The notes beneath the pieces are model-generated. The model saw nothing but the letters and a program-made list of their open reading frames with translations. It ran no database searches and was not told the origin of the DNA. A program made the translations under genes and the position numbers. This document shows positions 18,111 to 28,553 of a DNA stretch of 52,437 nt, piece by piece. Source of the DNA: Planctomycetota bacterium (lineage in GTDB: Bacteria; Planctomycetota; UBA1135; UBA2386); assembly GCA_020848735.1 (NCBI GenBank), contig JADLHO010000002.1:1-52437 (forward strand), written 5' to 3'. Within the stretch, counting starts at the first letter, position 1, and each line of letters starts with the position of its first letter.

Positions 18111-19384
18111 GGATTGAGCTCCTCGGCCCAGAGGTCTTCGACTCGTTCGCGGCGGCGCACGAGCTGCGCCGTCGTACCGCTCACGAGGATTTCGGCAGCG
18201 CGCGGCCGGCTGTTGTAGCTGGAGGCCATCGCGGCACCGTAGGCACCCGTCGCCAGGACGGCCAGCAGCTCGCCCTGGGCGAGCCTTGGCAAGGCGCGCG
18301 CCTTGCCGAGGAAGTCGCCGCTCTCGCAGACCGGGCCGACGACGTCCCAGACGCCTTCCGGCCGCCGCTCCGGGTCCTGGACCGGGACGATCCCGTGCGA
18401 GGCCTGATAGAGCGCCGGCCGGATCAGCTCCGTCATCGCCGCGTCGACGAGCACGAAGGCATGGCTCGGCCGCTCCTTCGTGCCGAGCACGCGGGTGAGG
18501 AGCAGCCCGGCATCGGCGACCAGGTAGCGCCCGGGTTCGAGGATCGGCACGAGGCCGCGCGCGGTGATCGCGGGCACGAGCGCCGCGGCGAGGCGCGCGA
18601 CGTCGAGCCGGCCGCGGCCGTCGCCGTAGTCGATGCCGAAGCCGCCGCCGAGGTCGTAGTAGCGCAGGGCCGGGCGCGGCTCGAGCGCGTCGAAGAACGC
18701 CATCACGGCCGTGAAGGCGCGCAGATAGGGCTCGGGTTCGCGCACCTGCGAGCCGAGGTGCACGTGGAAGCCGACGAGTTCGAGGGCCGCTTCGCGTGCG
18801 ACCGCGGCGACCACCCGCGCGGCCGCGCCGAAGTCGAGTCCGAACTTGTCGTCCTTGCCGCCGGTGCGCGTGTGCCGATGCGTGTCGACCGGCAGATCCG
18901 GGTTCACGCGCACGGCGAGCCGCGCGACGACGCCGCGCGCGCGCGCGGCTGCGGCGAGCAGCGGCAGCTCGTGTTCCGATTCGACGTTGAAGGCGAGGAT
19001 CCCGGCGTCGAGGGCCGCGCCGATCTCCGCGGCCGACTTCGCGACGCCGGCGAACACCACACCGCTCGTCGCGACGCCCGCGGCGGCGTCCCGCGCGAGT
19101 TCCCCGCCGCTGACGACGTCGAACCCGACGCCCTCCGCCGCGAGCAGCCGCAGGATCGCGAGGTTCGGATTCGCCTTCACCGCGTAGCAGATCCGCGCGG
19201 CCTCGCCGAAGGCCGCGCGCAGCTCGCGGACGCGCGTGAGGATCTCCGTCGCGCTGTAGACGTGCAGCGGCGTCCCGTGCCGCGCCGCGAGCTCGCGCAC
19301 GGGGATGCCCTCGCACCAGAGCTCGCCATCGCGGAGTCGGAACGCGGAGCTGCCGGAGCCCGGGAAAGGTCGGTCGTTCGTCAC
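18107..19384 (-). CDS. lysA: Diaminopimelate decarboxylase
   Basis: 425 residues from a GTG at 19382-19384; another GTG at 19415-19417 would add 11 residues. It is a fold-III PLP decarboxylase converting meso-diaminopimelate to L-lysine. ICYAVKANPN carries the PLP-binding Lys, GFHVHLGSQ and YDLGGGFGIDY are phosphate-binding motifs, ILEPGRYLVADAG is the substrate-site motif, and VGPVCESGDFLGK provides the catalytic Cys. The tail SSYNSRPRAAEILV is typical of LysA. It heads the overlapping cassette with the lipoprotein, IscU-like and sigma-54 activator genes. Confidence 0.95.
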   Translation of the reverse strand: MTNDRPFPGSGSSAFRLRDGELWCEGIPVRELAARHGTPLHVYSATEILTRVRELRAAFGEAARICYAVKANPNLAILRLLAAEGVGFDVVSGGELARDAAAGVATSGVVFAGVAKSAAEIGAALDAGILAFNVESEHELPLLAAAARARGVVARLAVRVNPDLPVDTHRHTRTGGKDDKFGLDFGAAARVVAAVAREAALELVGFHVHLGSQVREPEPYLRAFTAVMAFFDALEPRPALRYYDLGGGFGIDYGDGRGRLDVARLAAALVPAITARGLVPILEPGRYLVADAGLLLTRVLGTKERPSHAFVLVDAAMTELIRPALYQASHGIVPVQDPERRPEGVWDVVGPVCESGDFLGKARALPRLAQGELLAVLATGAYGAAMASSYNSRPRAAEILVSGTTAQLVRRRERVEDLWAEELNP

Positions 19385-19442
19385 GGGGCCGCGGATCTTG
19401 CCCGAGCCGGCGCGCACGCGGAAGGCAGCGGGGCGCGCCGCG

Positions 19443-20339
19443 TCAGATCGCGCGCATCGCGAAGCGCTGCTTGAGGCGCAGGAGCACCTTGCCGTGGATC
19501 TGGCAGATGCGCGCCGCGGAGAGCCGCAGCCGCGCCGCGACTTCCTGGCCCGAGAGCCCCTCGAGGTAGTGGAGGCGGAGCACCTTCCACTCGACGGGCT
19601 GCAGCACCGCCTCGATCTGCGCGATCAGCTCCTGCCGGTCGAGTGCGTCGAGCGGACTCTCGAAGTGCTGGTCGACGAGCTCGTCGAAGGGATCGGCGCC
19701 CGCGGGCCGCGGCTGGCCTGCGAAGGGCTGCGCCGTGCCGTCGTGCACGCGCGTCCGTGCGCGGCGCAACCAGACCTCGCTGGTCCCGAGGCGCGCGGCG
19801 AGCTCGAGGTCACCGGGCTCGCGGCCGAGGGTGCCCCGCAGTTCGGCGACGGCACGCTCGAGGGCCCGCGCGCGGCGCCGCCAGAGCCGCGGGAGGAAGT
19901 CGAGGCTGCGCAGCTCGTCGAGCATCGCGCCCCGCACGCGCGGACGCATGAAGGGTCGGAAGGGCACACCGCGGTCGGCGCGGAACTTGTCGATCGCCTG
20001 CATCAGTCCCCAGATGCCGGCGTGCACGAGATCGTCGACGTCGACCGAGCGCGGCAGCCGGACCGCGAGCGCGTGGGCCATCGCCTCGACGTCGCCGCGG
20101 TGCCGCTCGAGGATGATCTCGCGCAGCTTCGGGCTCGGCCGCCGGCGGTACTGCACGAGCAGCTGCTCGGTCGTCACGGCGCGCTCCGTCCTGACCACGC
20201 GCTCCGTCTGGTTCGCGCGCGCGGCGCGCGCGGGTTTCGCGTCCGGCGAGCCGCCCTCGGCGCCCGGCGCTTCCGCCGCGCGTCGCGCGACCGCTGCGCG
20301 CGGACCGCTCGCCACGCGCGAGTGTTGCAGCGTCGTCAT
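19443..20339 (-). CDS. Sigma-70 family RNA polymerase sigma factor, FliA/WhiG-like
   Basis: 298 residues from the ATG at 20337-20339. After a ~45-residue Ala/Arg-rich tail, region 2 reads DDLVHAGIWGLMQAID and RGAMLDELRSLDFLPR, very close to the group-3 FliA/WhiG signature. Region 3 follows (ELAARLGTSE), and region 4 has LSGQEVAARLRLSAARICQ with a helix-turn-helix. No anti-sigma or flagellar gene is nearby, so its regulon is not evident. A good promoter (20527-20556) and a hairpin-forming leader precede it. Confidence 0.88.
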   Translation of the reverse strand: MTTLQHSRVASGPRAAVARRAAEAPGAEGGSPDAKPARAARANQTERVVRTERAVTTEQLLVQYRRRPSPKLREIILERHRGDVEAMAHALAVRLPRSVDVDDLVHAGIWGLMQAIDKFRADRGVPFRPFMRPRVRGAMLDELRSLDFLPRLWRRRARALERAVAELRGTLGREPGDLELAARLGTSEVWLRRARTRVHDGTAQPFAGQPRPAGADPFDELVDQHFESPLDALDRQELIAQIEAVLQPVEWKVLRLHYLEGLSGQEVAARLRLSAARICQIHGKVLLRLKQRFAMRAI

Positions 20340-20483
20340 CGTCAACCGCCTCCGACGGCCTCGCGCACGCATGCGCGGGGCTCGCCGTCTGTGCGCGCAA
20401 CTGCGCGCCTGTTCGCGTCGGTTCGCGTCGCGTGATCGCGCCGCCTCGAGGCGTCGCCGCAACGCGCTCGTCGTCGATGCCTC

Positions 20484-20505
20484 GGCGTGACCCGACCGTC
20501 ACGCC
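20484..20505. promoter_or_regulatory. Inverted repeat in the sigma-factor leader
   Basis: GGCGTGAC, a 6-base spacer and GTCACGCC form a perfect 8-bp dyad about 15 nt downstream of the predicted transcription start of the sigma-factor gene. It could be an operator or an RNA hairpin. The GTCACG core recurs elsewhere between 20490 and 20600. Confidence 0.45.
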
Positions 20506-20526
20506 CATCGATCGCCGAACGCGCGG

Positions 20527-20556
20527 AGTCTAGAGCCGATGTGACGCCGTGTGCAA
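20527..20556 (-). promoter_or_regulatory. Candidate sigma-70 promoter for the sigma-factor gene
   Basis: On the minus strand, TTGCAC (20556-20551), an 18 nt spacer and TAGACT (20532-20527) lie about 190 bp before the start codon, giving a ~180 nt leader. Confidence 0.45.
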
Positions 20557-20572
20557 CAGGCGACGTCACGCG

Positions 20573-20601
20573 CTCACGACGACTCACGACGACTCACGAT
20601 G
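20573..20601. repeat. Three tandem CTCACGACGA-type units
   Basis: Two perfect 10-bp units and a third that ends in TG instead of GA run from 20573 across the end of ybeY. They sit upstream of the sigma-factor promoter and might be regulator binding sites or just low-complexity DNA. Confidence 0.4.
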
Positions 20602-21037
20602 CGTCGACGGGTGCAGCGCGCAGTCCGAGTCGCGCGAGGACCTCGCGCTCGGCGACGCGCATGCGCGCACGCGCACGCGTCGCGTGATCGTCGTGACCAC
20701 ACACGTGGAGCAGTCCATGCACCACGTAGAGCGCGAGTTCGCTGCGGATCGTGGTGCCGCGACGCCGCGCCTCCTCGCGCGCGCGTTGCACGTTCACGAC
20801 GAGGTCGGCGGCTCCCTCGGCGGGGAAGCTCATCACGTCGGTCGGCGTGGGATCCCCGAGGAACTCGCCGTGCAGCGCCGCGATGCCGCGATCGTCGGTG
20901 AGCAGCAGCGAGACCTCGAGATCACGACGTCCGCCGTGCTCGAGCGCCGCCTCGACCACGCGCGCGAGGAAGCGCCTGTCGCTGCGCGGCCGGAAGCGAT
21001 CGTCGATCGCGAGCCGCACGCGTCGGCTCCGGCTCAC
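20594..21037 (-). CDS. ybeY: Endoribonuclease YbeY
   Basis: 147 residues from a GTG at 21035-21037 overlapping the phoH stop by 4 nt. YbeY is the zinc-dependent RNase involved in 16S rRNA 3' maturation and ribosome quality control. The metal site is [12 protein letters not shown], with His107 and His111 and a third ligand in the GHDDH part. The upstream DVMSFP motif is characteristic. It is the last gene of the purA-uppS-cdsA-phoH-ybeY run; phoH-ybeY adjacency is widely conserved. Confidence 0.93.
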   Translation of the reverse strand: MSRSRRVRLAIDDRFRPRSDRRFLARVVEAALEHGGRRDLEVSLLLTDDRGIAALHGEFLGDPTPTDVMSFPAEGAADLVVNVQRAREEARRRGTTIRSELALYVVHGLLHVCGHDDHATRARARMRVAEREVLARLGLRAAPVDAS

Positions 21038-22092
21038 GGGCTCGCCGGCGGGCGCTCGCCGCCGTGATCGCCGTCGTGTCCGGCGTCGTGGTCGAGGTCG
21101 CGGTCGATGTCGCGGCCACGCGCCGAGCGCGGCGCATCGGCGTCGTAGGCATCGATGATCCGCTGCACGACGGGGTGGCGGACGATGTCGCGCGTGCGCA
21201 GTCGCACGATCGCGACCCCCTGCACGCCGTCGAGCCGACGGACGGCATCGGCGAGACCCGAGCGCGTGTTCGGCGGCAGATCGACCTGGCTCGGATCGCC
21301 GGTCACGACCACCTGGCTGCGTTCCCCCATGCGCGTGAGGAACATCAGCATCTGCGGGACCGTGCAGTTCTGGGCCTCGTCGAGGATCACGAACGAGTCG
21401 TTCAGCGTGCGGCCACGCATGTAGGCGAGCGGGCAGACCTCGACGATCTCGTTCTCGAGGTAACGCTGCCGCGCGGCGGGATCGAGGAGGTCGTGGAGCG
21501 CGTCGTAGAGCGGCCGCAGGTAGGGGTTGATCTTCTGCTGCAGGTCGCCGGGCAGGAAGCCGAGCTTCTCGCCCGCTTCGACCGCCGGCCGCACGAGCAC
21601 GATGCGGCGCACGGCACCGCTCTTGATCGCGGCCACGGCCGCGGCGACGGCGAGGTAGGTCTTGCCGGTGCCCGCGGGTCCCACGCCGAAGACGACGTCG
21701 TGCTCGGCGATCGCCTTCCAGTAGCGCTCCTGCCCGGGCGTGCGGGGTCGGGTCGCGCCCGGCGAGCGGCGCGGCATCGTGAAGCCCGCGTCCGACGCGC
21801 CGGCCCCCGGCGCATCGCCCACGCCGGCGGCGACCCGCAGTCGACGTGCGACCTCGGCCGCGGCGACCGCGCGCCCCGAGCGCATCTCCGCGAGCTGCGA
21901 CTCGAGCACGCCGCGGACGCGCGCGACGTCCTCGACGCGGCCGAGCAGGCGCAGCGATCCCTCGCGCACGAGCACGTTCACCGCGTGCAGGTCGCGGATC
22001 AGCCGCGTGTTGCCGTCGAGCGGGCCGAGGAGCGTGCGCACCTCGTCGAGGCTCTCGAGTTCGAGAAGCTCGTCGGCCTGAGCGTCCTTCAC
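21034..22092 (-). CDS. phoH: PhoH-like ATPase
   Basis: 352 residues from a GTG at 22090-22092, 13 bp after cdsA ends; a longer ORF exists but only adds Ser/Arg-rich sequence. The PhoH/RNA-helicase-like P-loop domain has [15 protein letters not shown] (Walker A), [11 protein letters not shown] (Walker B) and [13 protein letters not shown] (sensor). N-terminal residues 1-110 include a KH-like RNA-binding region. The last ~40 residues are Asp/His-rich ([17 protein letters not shown]), unusual for the family. It probably works with YbeY in RNA metabolism. Confidence 0.92.
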   Translation of the reverse strand: MKDAQADELLELESLDEVRTLLGPLDGNTRLIRDLHAVNVLVREGSLRLLGRVEDVARVRGVLESQLAEMRSGRAVAAAEVARRLRVAAGVGDAPGAGASDAGFTMPRRSPGATRPRTPGQERYWKAIAEHDVVFGVGPAGTGKTYLAVAAAVAAIKSGAVRRIVLVRPAVEAGEKLGFLPGDLQQKINPYLRPLYDALHDLLDPAARQRYLENEIVEVCPLAYMRGRTLNDSFVILDEAQNCTVPQMLMFLTRMGERSQVVVTGDPSQVDLPPNTRSGLADAVRRLDGVQGVAIVRLRTRDIVRHPVVQRIIDAYDADAPRSARGRDIDRDLDHDAGHDGDHGGERPPASP

Positions 22093-22105
22093 GGGAGCCG
22101 ATCCG

Positions 22106-23020
22106 TCACGGCGTGAGCCAGGTGAGCACGAGGAAGAACGCGGGGAAGGAGAAGAGGAGGCTGTCGATGAGATCGAGCACCCCACCGTGCGCGGGGAGGA
22201 GCTTCGAGCTGTCCTTCACGCCGCAGCGCCGTTTGAGCAGCGACTCGATGAGGTCGCCGGTCTGCGTCGTGACGTTGAGGATGATCCCGACGATCACGGC
22301 AGCGGTCAACGTGAGCGGCACCTCGGGATCGAGCAGCCAGCCGCGCAGGCCGAGCGCGATGCCGACGCTCCAGAACACGCTGCCGACGGCCCCTTCGACG
22401 GTCTTCCCCGCGCTGACGTGCGGGATGAGCTTGTGTCGCCCGATCGCGATCCCGGTCAGGTACGCCCCGATGTCACCGCCCTTGCAGACGAGCGCGACCC
22501 AGAGGACCGAGGGGAGGTGCCTCAGCGCCATCCCCTGCGCGAGGAACATCGGCCAGGCGATCAGCAGGAAGCCGAGCATGGTCGCGCCCTGCAGTTCGAG
22601 TCCCTGCTGCATGCGGCGCCGCGAGAGCGACTCGAGCGCGATCGGGAAGAGGAGCCCGAGCGTGCCGATGACGAGCGGGTAGAGCTCCCGATCGAGGGTG
22701 TGCCAGCCGAAGAAGAACGGCGAGACGAGGAGCAAGGCCGTGTAGAGCGGCAGCAGCACGCGCGCGATCGCGAAGCCCGCGTTGCGCATCATCGCGACGT
22801 ACTCGAGCACGCCGGCGAAACCGAGCAGGCCGAGCAGGCCGGCGACGAGATAGCCGCGCATGCCGCGCTCGGCCATGTACGTCGAATCGACGAAGTAGAT
22901 CAGGCCGACGACGATCAGCATCGCCGGCCCGAGCACGAGCCGCGTGCGCAGTTCGCCGCGGCCCTTCTTGCGGTTGGCGGCCGCCTGCGCCGGCGTCTCG
23001 ACCGCGCGCGCCTCGCTCAC
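22106..23020 (-). CDS. cdsA: Phosphatidate cytidylyltransferase
   Basis: 304 residues from a GTG at 23018-23020 overlapping the uppS stop by 4 nt. It is an integral membrane enzyme making CDP-diacylglycerol from phosphatidic acid and CTP. About eight hydrophobic segments are visible. The C-terminal signature reads [18 protein letters not shown] then [18 protein letters not shown], matching Cds[12 protein letters not shown] is the second conserved block. The uppS-cdsA order is the common cell-envelope arrangement, here without dxr or frr. Confidence 0.94.
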   Translation of the reverse strand: MSEARAVETPAQAAANRKKGRGELRTRLVLGPAMLIVVGLIYFVDSTYMAERGMRGYLVAGLLGLLGFAGVLEYVAMMRNAGFAIARVLLPLYTALLLVSPFFFGWHTLDRELYPLVIGTLGLLFPIALESLSRRRMQQGLELQGATMLGFLLIAWPMFLAQGMALRHLPSVLWVALVCKGGDIGAYLTGIAIGRHKLIPHVSAGKTVEGAVGSVFWSVGIALGLRGWLLDPEVPLTLTAAVIVGIILNVTTQTGDLIESLLKRRCGVKDSSKLLPAHGGVLDLIDSLLFSFPAFFLVLTWLTP

Positions 23021-23757
23021 GGCGCGACGGCCCCGAACTTGCGCACGCGCCCGCCGAACGCGCGGAAGGCTGCGTGCAGGTGTTCCTTGCGGAAGTCGGG
23101 CCAGCAGACCGTCTCGACGTGCAGCTCGGCGTAGCTGATCTGCCAGAGGAGGAAGTTGCTGACCCGCATCTCCCCCGCCGTCCGGATCAGGAGATCGGGG
23201 TCGGGGATCTCGGGTCGATAGAGCTGCTCGCGGAAGCGCGCCTCGTCGATGAGCTCGGGGTCGAGCCGACCGTCGCGCACCTCGCGCGCGAGCCGCCGCG
23301 CCGCGTCGACGATCTCGGCACGGCCGCCATAGCTGATCGCGAGGCCGAGCCGCATGCCGGGATTGCCCGCGGTCATCGCCACCGACTCGTCGAGCTTCTG
23401 GAGGACCGAGGGGCCGAGGCGCTCGCGGCGACCGACGTGCAGGAGCTTGACGCGGTTGTCCATCAGGGTCGCGCGCTCCTCGACGAGGAAGCGTTCGAGC
23501 AGGCGCATCAGCAGGTCGATCTCGCGTTGCGGACGACTCCAGTTCTCCTCGGAGAACGCGTAGAGCGTGAGCCCTTGCACGCCGAGCCGCGCGCACTCCT
23601 CGACCGTCTCCCGCACGGCCTGGATGCCGCGCTCGTGACCGCGGATGCGCTCGAAGCCGCGCGAGCGCGCCCAGCGCCCGTTGCCGTCCATGATGATCGC
23701 GACCGATCTCGGAACCGGCAGCGCGGCCGGCGACTCGACGCGCGGACGTTCGCTCAC
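23017..23757 (-). CDS. uppS: Isoprenyl (undecaprenyl) diphosphate synthase
   Basis: 246 residues from a GTG at 23755-23757, 7 bp after purA ends. It is a cis-prenyltransferase that extends farnesyl diphosphate with isopentenyl diphosphate to the carrier lipid of peptidoglycan synthesis. SVAIIMDGNGRWA holds catalytic Asp24, GLTLYAFSEENWSRP and LAISYGGRAEI are conserved, and RTAGEMRVSNFLLWQ is the C-terminal signature. It is slightly atypical in having TAGEMR where TGGEQR or TSGEQR is usual. Confidence 0.94.
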   Translation of the reverse strand: MSERPRVESPAALPVPRSVAIIMDGNGRWARSRGFERIRGHERGIQAVRETVEECARLGVQGLTLYAFSEENWSRPQREIDLLMRLLERFLVEERATLMDNRVKLLHVGRRERLGPSVLQKLDESVAMTAGNPGMRLGLAISYGGRAEIVDAARRLAREVRDGRLDPELIDEARFREQLYRPEIPDPDLLIRTAGEMRVSNFLLWQISYAELHVETVCWPDFRKEHLHAAFRAFGGRVRKFGAVAP

Positions 23758-23764
23758 GGGCGTC

Positions 23765-25269
<1,505 letters not shown>

Positions 25270-25277
25270 TCCCCGAG

Positions 25278-26405
25278 ATGGAAGCCCAGAGTCCCGCACC
25301 CTCCTCCGAGCCCTCCCGCCGCGATCAGGCCCTCGCCTTCCTCGAACCCTTCCGGACGCGCGTCCTGCCGAGCGTGCTGCGTCGCATGGCGATCTGGAAG
25401 CGCCTCGACTCCGCCGCGCAGCAGGAGGTCGCGGCCGATGCGATGCAGGAGCTGGCCGTCGACTGCCTCGCGAACCCCGACGCGGTCCTCGAGCTCGAGG
25501 AGCGCGAGCGCCACACCCGCTGGATCCGCATCGTGCAGCGCGTGCACTACGCGCTGCGGGAGCGCACCGCGCGCAAGCACGTGGGTGAGGAGATCCTCGA
25601 GTTCGTCGAGACCTGCGAAGGCTTGCCCCTCGACCTGCCGCTGTCGGCCGCCGATCAACGGCTGCTCGAGCGCATGCTCGGCGCCGCCGATCGACTGAAG
25701 AACGGCCGCATGTCGCTCCGCTCGACGGCGCGCTCGCTCGGCCTGAGCCCGAACACCCTCGCGGACCTGCGCGCGCGCGTCGTCGCCGCGCTCGGCTTCG
25801 CCGGCGAACGCGAGCAGTACTGGCGCGGCCGCCTCGCCGAAGCGCTCTGCTCGACCGCGGCGGCGTGGCTGCGTCACGACGGCGAGCTCAACCTCTGGGA
25901 TGACGCCGAGCGGCGCGGCTTCGAGCCCGAACGCTGTCGCGAGCGTTTCGCGCGCATCCGTGCGGCGCTCGCGCTCGGGCCGACGGAGCCCGAGATGCAC
26001 CAGGCGCTCGACCTCGTCCTCGCGACGGGTGAACGCAGCGCCCTGCCGCTGCACCCGCGCGAGCTGCTGCGTCTCGCCGAGCGCCTCGCCCCCCGCGATG
26101 CGACGATCCAGCTCTGGCGCTTCGAGGCCGCGATCGTCGATGCCGAGCTCGGCACCGCCGCGGGCTGCCTGCGCCGCGCGAGTCGGCGCGGCGCCGAGCG
26201 CGAGCGGATCGTGCTCGCCCGTGCGCGGCTGCTCGAGGCCCGCGGTCGCCTCGACGCCGCCGCGGCGCTGCTCGAACGCGCACGTCGCCGCCGGCCCTGC
26301 GATCGACGCATCGCCGCCTCGTTGCAGTCGGTGACCGCCGCGCGGCGCTACGCGCCGAGCGCCGCCTCGATCGACGCGGCGAGCGCGCGTTCGAGACTCG
26401 GCTGA
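25278..26405 (+). CDS. Sigma-factor-like helical protein with TPR-like C-terminus
   Basis: 375 residues, with the start set by AAGGAG 8 nt upstream. I do not recognise a named family. Residues ~15-100 (VLPSVLRRMAIWKRLD ... WIRIVQRVHYALRERTARKH) and the helix-turn-helix near 148-172 (SLRSTARSLGLSPNTLADLR) have the order and spacing of regions 2 and 4 of an ECF sigma factor, but conserved positions are weak. Residues ~255-360 are Ala/Arg/Leu-rich helical pairs resembling TPRs (LARARLLEARGRLDAAAALL). It may be a degenerate or highly divergent sigma-like regulator. It overlaps the convergent lipoprotein gene by 58 bp at the 3' end. Confidence 0.55.
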   Translation: MEAQSPAPSSEPSRRDQALAFLEPFRTRVLPSVLRRMAIWKRLDSAAQQEVAADAMQELAVDCLANPDAVLELEERERHTRWIRIVQRVHYALRERTARKHVGEEILEFVETCEGLPLDLPLSAADQRLLERMLGAADRLKNGRMSLRSTARSLGLSPNTLADLRARVVAALGFAGEREQYWRGRLAEALCSTAAAWLRHDGELNLWDDAERRGFEPERCRERFARIRAALALGPTEPEMHQALDLVLATGERSALPLHPRELLRLAERLAPRDATIQLWRFEAAIVDAELGTAAGCLRRASRRGAERERIVLARARLLEARGRLDAAAALLERARRRRPCDRRIAASLQSVTAARRYAPSAASIDAASARSRLG

Positions 26406-26740
26406 GCCTTCGGCACCGACCACGACGGTTCGCCGAGCAGACCACCGACGAGCAGCGACTCCTCGACGACGACCGCGAGCCGCTCGGGAGCAGCGCGGAA
26501 GATCGTCGCGCGCCGACGCAGCAGTCGGCCTGGGCTCTCGACGCGCGACCATTCGGTCTGCAGCAGGAAGGCCTCACGGTCGGTGATCGCGAGGCGACCG
26601 AAGCGGCTGCGCAGCACCTCGAGACAGACCTCGAAGGTGCGGGCATCGGTCGCGAGCGGCAGTTCGAGCGGTCGCAGGCCGGTGGCGCAGGCCGTGAGCA
26701 CCGCGAGCGGTGCGAGCCGACCGAGTCGCCCGCGGCTCAT
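26348..26740 (-). CDS. Putative lipoprotein of unknown function
   Basis: 130 residues from an ATG at 26738-26740 that overlaps the hydantoinase B stop by 4 nt (ATGA). MSRGRLGRLAPLAVLTAC gives a signal peptide with lipobox LTAC (Cys18). The mature part includes ATDARTFEVCLEVLRSRFG and a basic RLLRRRATI patch, reminiscent of small envelope lipoproteins that pack two helices on a sheet, but no family is assigned. Its 3' 58 bp overlap the opposite-strand gene. Confidence 0.6.
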   Translation of the reverse strand: MSRGRLGRLAPLAVLTACATGLRPLELPLATDARTFEVCLEVLRSRFGRLAITDREAFLLQTEWSRVESPGRLLRRRATIFRAAPERLAVVVEESLLVGGLLGEPSWSVPKAQPSLERALAASIEAALGA

Positions 26741-28368
26741 CGGCGTCGGCCGCGCGGGACACCGTGCCCGCCGCCGCCGGGGGTCGCGATGCGCACGCGG
26801 GTACCCGCGGGGAAGCGCGCGCTGCACTTGGCGGGCAGTGCGACGCTCTCGCCGTCGCGATCGGTCGCGGTGACGCGCAGGGCCGCCCCGGCGCCGCCGC
26901 CCTCCGCTCCCGCGGGCCGCGAACGCATGCGTTCGGCGAAGAGCGAGACCACCGCGGGGCCGCGCAGTTCGATCGTCTTCGTCAGGCCGTCACCGCCCCG
27001 ACGTGCGCCGCGACCGCCCGAGCCGCGCCGCACGGTGAGTTCCCGCACGATCAGGGGCAGGCGCCGTTCGAGGTCCTCGATCGGCGTGTTGCGCGTGTTG
27101 GTCATGTGGGTCTGGATCGCCGCGGCGCCCGCGGCCGAGGGCCCGGCGCCGGCGCCGCCGGGCAGCGTCTCGTAGCTCGCGAAGCCGCGCCCGTTCGCGA
27201 GTTCGCCGCCGAGCGTCAGGTTCACCATCGTGCCCGACGAGGCCGCGGGGAAGCGGCCGGGCAACGCGCGCGCGAGCGCGGCGATGCCGACGTCGACGAG
27301 CCGCTGGCTGGTCTCGACGTTGCCGCCCGCGACCGGCGCCGGGGCGCGCGGCTCGAGCAGGGAGCCCGGCCGGGTCGTGACCCGCAGCGCGCGGAAGACG
27401 CCGTCGTTGGTCGGCAGGCGCTCCGGGCAGAGACAACGCAGCACGTAGACCGAGGCCGCGACGACGATGCTGCGGTTGGCATTGATCCCGCCGCGTGCCT
27501 GGTCGGCGGAGCGCGACCAATCGAAGTGCAACACGCCTCCCCTGCGTTGCAGCGCCAGACGCACGGCGAAGGGCCCGTTGCCCAGGCCGTCGTCGTCGAG
27601 TCGGTCCTCGGCCGAGAAGCGGCCGGAGGGCAGGCGGCGGACGACGTCGCGCGCGATGCGCTCGGAGTAGGCCATGAGGTGCGCGGCGTAGTCCTCGACC
27701 GTCGCCACGCCGTGTTCGTCGAGCAGCCCGAGCACGCGGGCCTCCAGTCGCTCGAGCGCAGCCTCCTGCGCGGCGAGGTCGACGCGGCGCTCGTCGGCAC
27801 CGCGCACGTTGGCGAGGAAGAGCCGGCGCAGGTCCCGGTTCTCGCGGCCGCGACTCCGCAGCTTGACCGGCGGGATGACCAGCCCCTCCGCCATCAGGTC
27901 GGCCGCAGCCGCCATCGAGCCGGGCACGGCACCGCCGATGTCGGCGTGGTGTGCGCGGTCGACGAGGAAGAAGCGCGGGCGGACCTCGCGCGGCAGGAAG
28001 ACCGGCCGGACCAGCGTCACGTCGGGCAGGTGCGTGCCCCCGCGGTAGGGGTCGTTGAGCATCACGACGTCCCCGGGCTCGAGCTCGAGCTCCTCGCGCG
28101 CCGCGGCCACGGAGTCCGCCGCACTGCCGAGATGCACGGGGATGTGCGCCGCCTGCGCGACCAGCCGGGCCTCGGCGTCGAACAGGGCCACCGAGAAATC
28201 GCGTCGCTCGCGGATGTTCGGACTCGCGGCGCTGCGTTGGAGCACGGCGCCCGCCTCCTCGCAGTGGGCCGCGAGCAGCTGGTGGAAGACCTCCAGCCGG
28301 ACCGGGTCCGGGGCCGGACCCGAGGCCTTGATTCTTCGCTCAGGCTTGGACACTCTGGCTCGCGCCAT
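26737..28368 (-). CDS. Hydantoinase B/oxoprolinase family protein
   Basis: 543 residues from the ATG at 28366-28368 (MARARVSKPE). HyuB-family blocks are clear: SPNIRERRDFSVALFD, AQAAHIPVHLGSA, GDVVMLNDPYRGGTHLPDVT, RAHHADIGGAVPGSM, the NANRSIVVAASVYVLRCL segment and RVRIATPGGGGHG near the C-terminus. Such proteins are the beta subunit of ATP-dependent N-methylhydantoinase, acetophenone carboxylase or 5-oxoprolinase-like enzymes and normally need a HyuA partner. None is encoded next to it; its coupled neighbour is a lipoprotein. The substrate is unknown. Confidence 0.85.
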   Translation of the reverse strand: MARARVSKPERRIKASGPAPDPVRLEVFHQLLAAHCEEAGAVLQRSAASPNIRERRDFSVALFDAEARLVAQAAHIPVHLGSAADSVAAAREELELEPGDVVMLNDPYRGGTHLPDVTLVRPVFLPREVRPRFFLVDRAHHADIGGAVPGSMAAAADLMAEGLVIPPVKLRSRGRENRDLRRLFLANVRGADERRVDLAAQEAALERLEARVLGLLDEHGVATVEDYAAHLMAYSERIARDVVRRLPSGRFSAEDRLDDDGLGNGPFAVRLALQRRGGVLHFDWSRSADQARGGINANRSIVVAASVYVLRCLCPERLPTNDGVFRALRVTTRPGSLLEPRAPAPVAGGNVETSQRLVDVGIAALARALPGRFPAASSGTMVNLTLGGELANGRGFASYETLPGGAGAGPSAAGAAAIQTHMTNTRNTPIEDLERRLPLIVRELTVRRGSGGRGARRGGDGLTKTIELRGPAVVSLFAERMRSRPAGAEGGGAGAALRVTATDRDGESVALPAKCSARFPAGTRVRIATPGGGGHGVPRGRRR

Positions 28369-28553
28369 GACCAATCGTCAAGAAACGAGACCGTCTGTCC
28401 GACCCGACTCGACCCGCTCCGAGTCTCCCGTGAACGAACCCAGCGGGACGCGGGCGCCCGCCGAGCCCGAGCGCGGCCACGGCGAGGCCCGGCGGCGCTG
28501 GTTGACGATCACGGACCCGCCGCGGGTCTGAGCGCGCGCAAGGGTCATCGGCC

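Noticed and set aside
20573..20601. Short tandem repeats considered as a CRISPR fragment
   Set aside because: The units are 10 bp, directly adjacent and without spacers.
28406..28425. GACTCG/CGAGTC inverted repeat upstream of the hydantoinase B gene
   Set aside because: Only 6 bp with an 8-nt spacer and no promoter or T-tract context; such dyads are expected by chance in this sequence.
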